Shown piece after piece: positions 61,363-64,000 of a DNA stretch of 64,000 nt; the stretch's first letter is position 1, and each line of letters begins with the position of its first letter. The translations under genes were made by a program, and so were the position numbers. The DNA is taken from the NCBI GenBank assembly GCA_013911065.1, contig JACERV010000006.1, forward strand, positions 97,607 through 161,606. Reading direction: 5' to 3'. Source of the stretch: Ruminococcus sp. GTDB taxonomy: Bacteria; Bacillota; Clostridia; Lachnospirales; Lachnospiraceae. The notes under the pieces were generated by a model. The model was given only the letters and a program-made list of their open reading frames with translations, was not told the origin of the DNA and did no database searches.

Positions 61363-62034
61363 TTACCAGACAAATGGAATAAGCCTATATTTTACACGTT
61401 TCTTATAATCCATATATCCGTCTAATCCCGCCTCCAATATACGTTCTTCATTACGAATCCGTTTTACAATTAATACCGGATAAAACAAAAATATAATAAA
61501 GGAAATAGCTGAACCCAATATAATAGGTATTGCTAAAAAAAGTAATAGCGTAACCGAATACATAGGATGCCTTACAATCCCATACAGTCCTGTATCAATC
61601 ACTTTCTGGTTTTCCTGTACTTCAATAGTTCTGGAAAGATAAGCATTTTCACGCATCACTTCTGCATAAAGTCCATATGCAATTAGAAAAATTAATGTTG
61701 CTGCCCCTACAAGCCAAACAGGAATATGTACCCACCCAAACCTAAAATCAAGAGCAGCTATTACAAAGCCAGCAATAAACATTATAGATGATAAGATAAC
61801 CACTGACTTCTGCTCCGTTTCCTTTTCCTTCGTATTCAAACGTTTAGCTAATAATTCTGGCTTTTTTATCAAAAGTACAATGCCTAAAATAAACATTGGT
61901 ATAAATAATACTGCAATAAACAGCCATGCGTTCCAGAACCGGAATGTTCCTGCCGGGACAAATAACACGAAACCTGCAAGCAGCAGTCCGGAAAAAAGTT
62001 TGATGCAAGCTTGAAATAAAAGTTTGGTATTCAT
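61363..62034 (-). CDS. ICMT/PEMT-family membrane methyltransferase-like protein
   Basis: A 223-residue membrane protein of the isoprenylcysteine carboxylmethyltransferase/NnrU-like family, from the ATG at 62034 (GAGGAGG in front). About five membrane segments. The C-terminal SAM-binding motif is GLYGIVRHPMYSVTLL followed by RNEERILEAG. The methyl acceptor is unknown. Confidence 0.87.
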   Translation of the reverse strand: MNTKLLFQACIKLFSGLLLAGFVLFVPAGTFRFWNAWLFIAVLFIPMFILGIVLLIKKPELLAKRLNTKEKETEQKSVVILSSIMFIAGFVIAALDFRFGWVHIPVWLVGAATLIFLIAYGLYAEVMRENAYLSRTIEVQENQKVIDTGLYGIVRHPMYSVTLLLFLAIPIILGSAISFIIFLFYPVLIVKRIRNEERILEAGLDGYMDYKKRVKYRLIPFVW

Positions 62035-62113
62035 TTTCTTCCTCCTCAAATTGAATTTAACCTAATCGAAATCGAAAACCAAATATGGATTATTGTACAT
62101 AATCGTTTTGACT

Positions 62114-62818
62114 TTATCCTTGTATAAATTTCAAAATATTTTTCTGCTGGGCCCCTGGATTTAATGTATACACCTGTTCAGTGATCCTTGCAATCGCCTC
62201 TTTCTTTTCAATCCTCGCTGCACGGTTAACCATCTCTTCTCCAAAAAAATCTTCAACAGTACAAAACACCGTAGACGACCAGCCGTATTCCTCTCCCTTT
62301 TGAGACAGCTTCTGCTGTCTTCCACACATAGTAAGATACATTTTCATTTGCAGTTCAATCATTGCCCGGTCAAACTTAGACTTATCTTCTTTGGGAATTC
62401 CGCCAATCTGCTTGATTGCATGCAATGGCAGTGTTCCGTGTTCAAGAATAATCTGATATATTTTTTTCGCATAATGAGAAATCATTCCTTTCTCATATTC
62501 CTCCTCAAATGTCTGCCCCTCTCTTCTGGCTGCCAAAAAATATGGATAGAATTCTTTCGTTATATAGCCGCTTTTTTTGAAGAAGAGCTTTGCATAGGCA
62601 ATATCATTTCGTTCGTCCAGAACACGCATACGCCATTCCCACGGATCGGTCTCCAAGTCTTCTGTATGCCAGCGCACCGGAGTATCATATGATGGTTCCT
62701 CATTCCAATTCCAGGAAACAGCAGCATAAATACCTTCTGCGTTTCCGCCTCCCATTGAAAAACCCGCCTGCAATAATACCTCTATAAAATCATTATAACT
62801 ATAAATCTCTTTTTTCAT
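62114..62818 (-). CDS. AlkZ-related protein
   Basis: A 234-residue protein resembling AlkZ-related (HTH_42-type winged-helix DNA glycosylase-like) proteins. The N-terminal half reads WNWNEEPSYDTPVRWHTEDL and ETDPWEWRMRVLDERNDIAY; the C-terminal half is helical (GIPKEDKSKFDRAMIELQMK). It lacks the full length of AlkZ (about 400), so glycosylase activity is uncertain. The family assignment is from memory of similar proteins. Confidence 0.62.
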   Translation of the reverse strand: MKKEIYSYNDFIEVLLQAGFSMGGGNAEGIYAAVSWNWNEEPSYDTPVRWHTEDLETDPWEWRMRVLDERNDIAYAKLFFKKSGYITKEFYPYFLAARREGQTFEEEYEKGMISHYAKKIYQIILEHGTLPLHAIKQIGGIPKEDKSKFDRAMIELQMKMYLTMCGRQQKLSQKGEEYGWSSTVFCTVEDFFGEEMVNRAARIEKKEAIARITEQVYTLNPGAQQKNILKFIQG

Positions 62819-62884
62819 TTTTCCCCCTATGTTAATTCAGAATTTAATTATCATCTGTTCTCTAGATGTATCATTTAGCAATAA

Positions 62885-63469
62885 CTACTCATTAATATTT
62901 AAAACATTGTGCAAAGCCTTTCTAATCTCAGGCATCCGCTTTTTTTCAAACTCCGGCCGATCCTTGAGCCATTTCGTATTTAGCGGTGATGGGTGGGGTA
63001 ATACATAGGCCGGCTTCCCATTAATCACTTGATCTTGAAATACTAAATCAGTAAAGTTCTTTTTTGGAAAAAAATAATTAGATGCACGTCTCCCTATTAT
63101 AATATAAATTAAGTTATCCACGGATTCTAATTCAAGAAGCATCCATTTTTTTGCACAGTTCTTAGGAGGAATACGGTCTCCTCCTTTTGGGTTTTTCCCA
63201 GGATAGCAGTGTGCCATAGAGGTAATATAAAAGTAATCGGGGTTATAAAACACCTCATCTTCTATTTGATACCATTCCCTCCTCAGTTTTTTGCCGCTCA
63301 AGTCATTAAATGGCTTTCCTGTTTCATGGACCAACAAAGACGGCGCCTGACTAATCTGCATAACTTTAGATTCAGAATGTCCAAAAAATACTGGATGAGG
63401 TTCATACCCAAATAATTCTTCACATTCTCTGCACCGTAAGATTTCTTCTTTTAACTGTTGTATCTTCAT
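62885..63469 (-). CDS. Uracil-DNA glycosylase family protein
   Basis: A 194-residue UDG-fold protein of the family 4/5-like group. Two Cys in RCRECEELFG at the N-terminus could be part of a metal site. Motif 1 reads MQISQAPSLLVHETGKPFND and motif 2 is LPHPSPLNTKW with the family H-P-S-P. A YITSMAHCYPGKNPKGGDR stretch lies between. It lies next to the AlkZ-related gene, so a role in base-excision repair is likely for the pair, which is inference. Confidence 0.8.
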   Translation of the reverse strand: MKIQQLKEEILRCRECEELFGYEPHPVFFGHSESKVMQISQAPSLLVHETGKPFNDLSGKKLRREWYQIEDEVFYNPDYFYITSMAHCYPGKNPKGGDRIPPKNCAKKWMLLELESVDNLIYIIIGRRASNYFFPKKNFTDLVFQDQVINGKPAYVLPHPSPLNTKWLKDRPEFEKKRMPEIRKALHNVLNINE

Positions 63470-63665
63470 AATAATAGTCTCCTTAGCTTCATGAAAACTC
63501 GTCCATTTTCTAATCTCCTACTCCTAGTCATTTACTACAATCCTTATATTAAAATATGCATATATATTATGTACATATTTCCAATTTTTGAACCACTGTT
63601 CTGTCTGGGGAAATTGCACGGCTAAATTTCTGTTTTACAGCATCAAAAAACTATTAACTTAATAT

Positions 63666-63734
63666 TTGATATGCTCCCTTCTAGGAAACAGTTAAAATAA
63701 TATAAACTGTTTATTTATGAAGGGAGCATATCAA
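63666..63734. repeat. Nested inverted repeats
   Basis: TTGATATGCTCCCTTC (63666-63681) and GAAGGGAGCATATCAA (63719-63734) are exact complements. Inside them AAACAGTT (63686-63693) and AACTGTTT (63705-63712) are also complementary. The structure is 69 bases and can form a two-tier hairpin. It lies between the UDG-family gene and the broken gene at the right edge, 49 bases past the latter's stop. There is no T-tract, so it may be an element end or a stabilising stem. Confidence 0.75.
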
Positions 63735-63782
63735 TTTCATAGTTAGTAGTTAATTGACCTCTCATTTGTATTAAACTGATAT

Positions 63783-64000
63783 TTAATTTCCTTTGTCATT
63801 CCAGACGCTAGCCAAAATATCTTTGAATACCAAAAAAGCGTCTGTATCATTGTATCCATATTCCTTTTTCAAGCGTAAGCGTTTAATTTCGGGGTAGATT
63901 TTCTTACCCCGAATTTATCTTTATAATGATTGCTAGGAAATGCTAACATTTCACCGCACCTGTTGTACTGGAAGCGAGCATTTCACTTTATTTTGAAGGA
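63783..64000 (-). pseudogene. C-terminal part of an unknown protein, frameshifted, leaving the window
   Basis: The minus strand reads NARFQYNRCGEMLAFPSNHY and KDKFGVRK in one frame and IYPEIKRLRLKKEYGYNDTD to KGN and stop (63783-63785) in another. Adding one base in the T4 run at 63899-63902 joins them into a smooth protein. The upstream part leaves the window at 64000 and a stop lies near 63985 in that frame, so further damage is possible. Family not recognised. The rest of 63470-63665 shows no gene. Confidence 0.5.

Overview
The window looks like a chromosomal segment from a spore-forming Firmicute of class Clostridia, most likely Lachnospiraceae (Blautia, Dorea and Mediterraneibacter relatives are the best guess). 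The evidence is sporulation genes (gpr, spoIIP, a LysM-GH18 cortex-type hydrolase), the rimP-nusA-ylxR-ylxQ-infB-rbfA-nrnA-truB-ribF order, a QueH queuosine enzyme, a PadR/HAAS/DUF4097 module, an EFR1-type flavodoxin-ferredoxin, strong AGGAGG ribosome sites and moderately AT-rich DNA. Genus assignment is inference. Most genes are on the minus strand.

Layout. 1-5.4 kb: a broken excisionase-like gene, the LysM-GH18 hydrolase, a plus-strand padR-HAAS-DUF4097 operon with a visible PadR operator, a probably frameshifted small gene, and an alpha/beta hydrolase. 5.5-11.2 kb: pheS-pheT-queA behind a T-box leader, then a YihY/BrkB membrane protein. 11.4-12.7 kb: a perfect 19-bp palindrome, a self-contained 56-aa gene and an EFR1 protein. 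12.7-21.6 kb: pckA, then a six-gene run argH-asd-leuC-leuD-thrC-small membrane protein, then queH. 21.8-27.8 kb: an SsuBC-type ABC importer pair without a binding protein, a membrane-associated trio (SPFH with zinc ribbons, zinc-ribbon membrane protein, TPM protein), the leftover 3' end of a second permease gene, and an amidase. 27.8-32.6 kb: a marR/MacB-like exporter operon and an EamA transporter. 32.6-41.1 kb: the translation/transcription operon. 41.2-48 kb: parE-parC, spoIIP and gpr, with a 172-bp structured element bounded by inverted repeats between gpr and spoIIP. 48-55.6 kb: rpsT, ilvN-ilvC, and a MATE/ABC-F/nucleotidyltransferase/galE group. 55.7-64 kb: accessory DNA of small genes (two GNATs, DUF2200, CsaA, RNHCP, DUF3781, a lipoprotein, an ICMT-like methyltransferase, an AlkZ-related protein, a UDG-family protein) mixed with gene debris.

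Functionally the core is amino-acid synthesis (branched-chain, threonine, arginine), phenylalanyl-tRNA charging under tRNA-sensing control, tRNA modification, the translation-initiation operon, topoisomerase IV and sporulation genes. I found no intact insertion sequence, prophage, CRISPR array, rRNA or tRNA gene. Nothing here clearly constitutes a new multi-gene system. The least explained signals are the inverted-repeat-bounded element between gpr and spoIIP, the orphan 56-aa gene, the 32-bp direct repeats upstream of padR, and the SPFH/zinc-ribbon/TPM trio.
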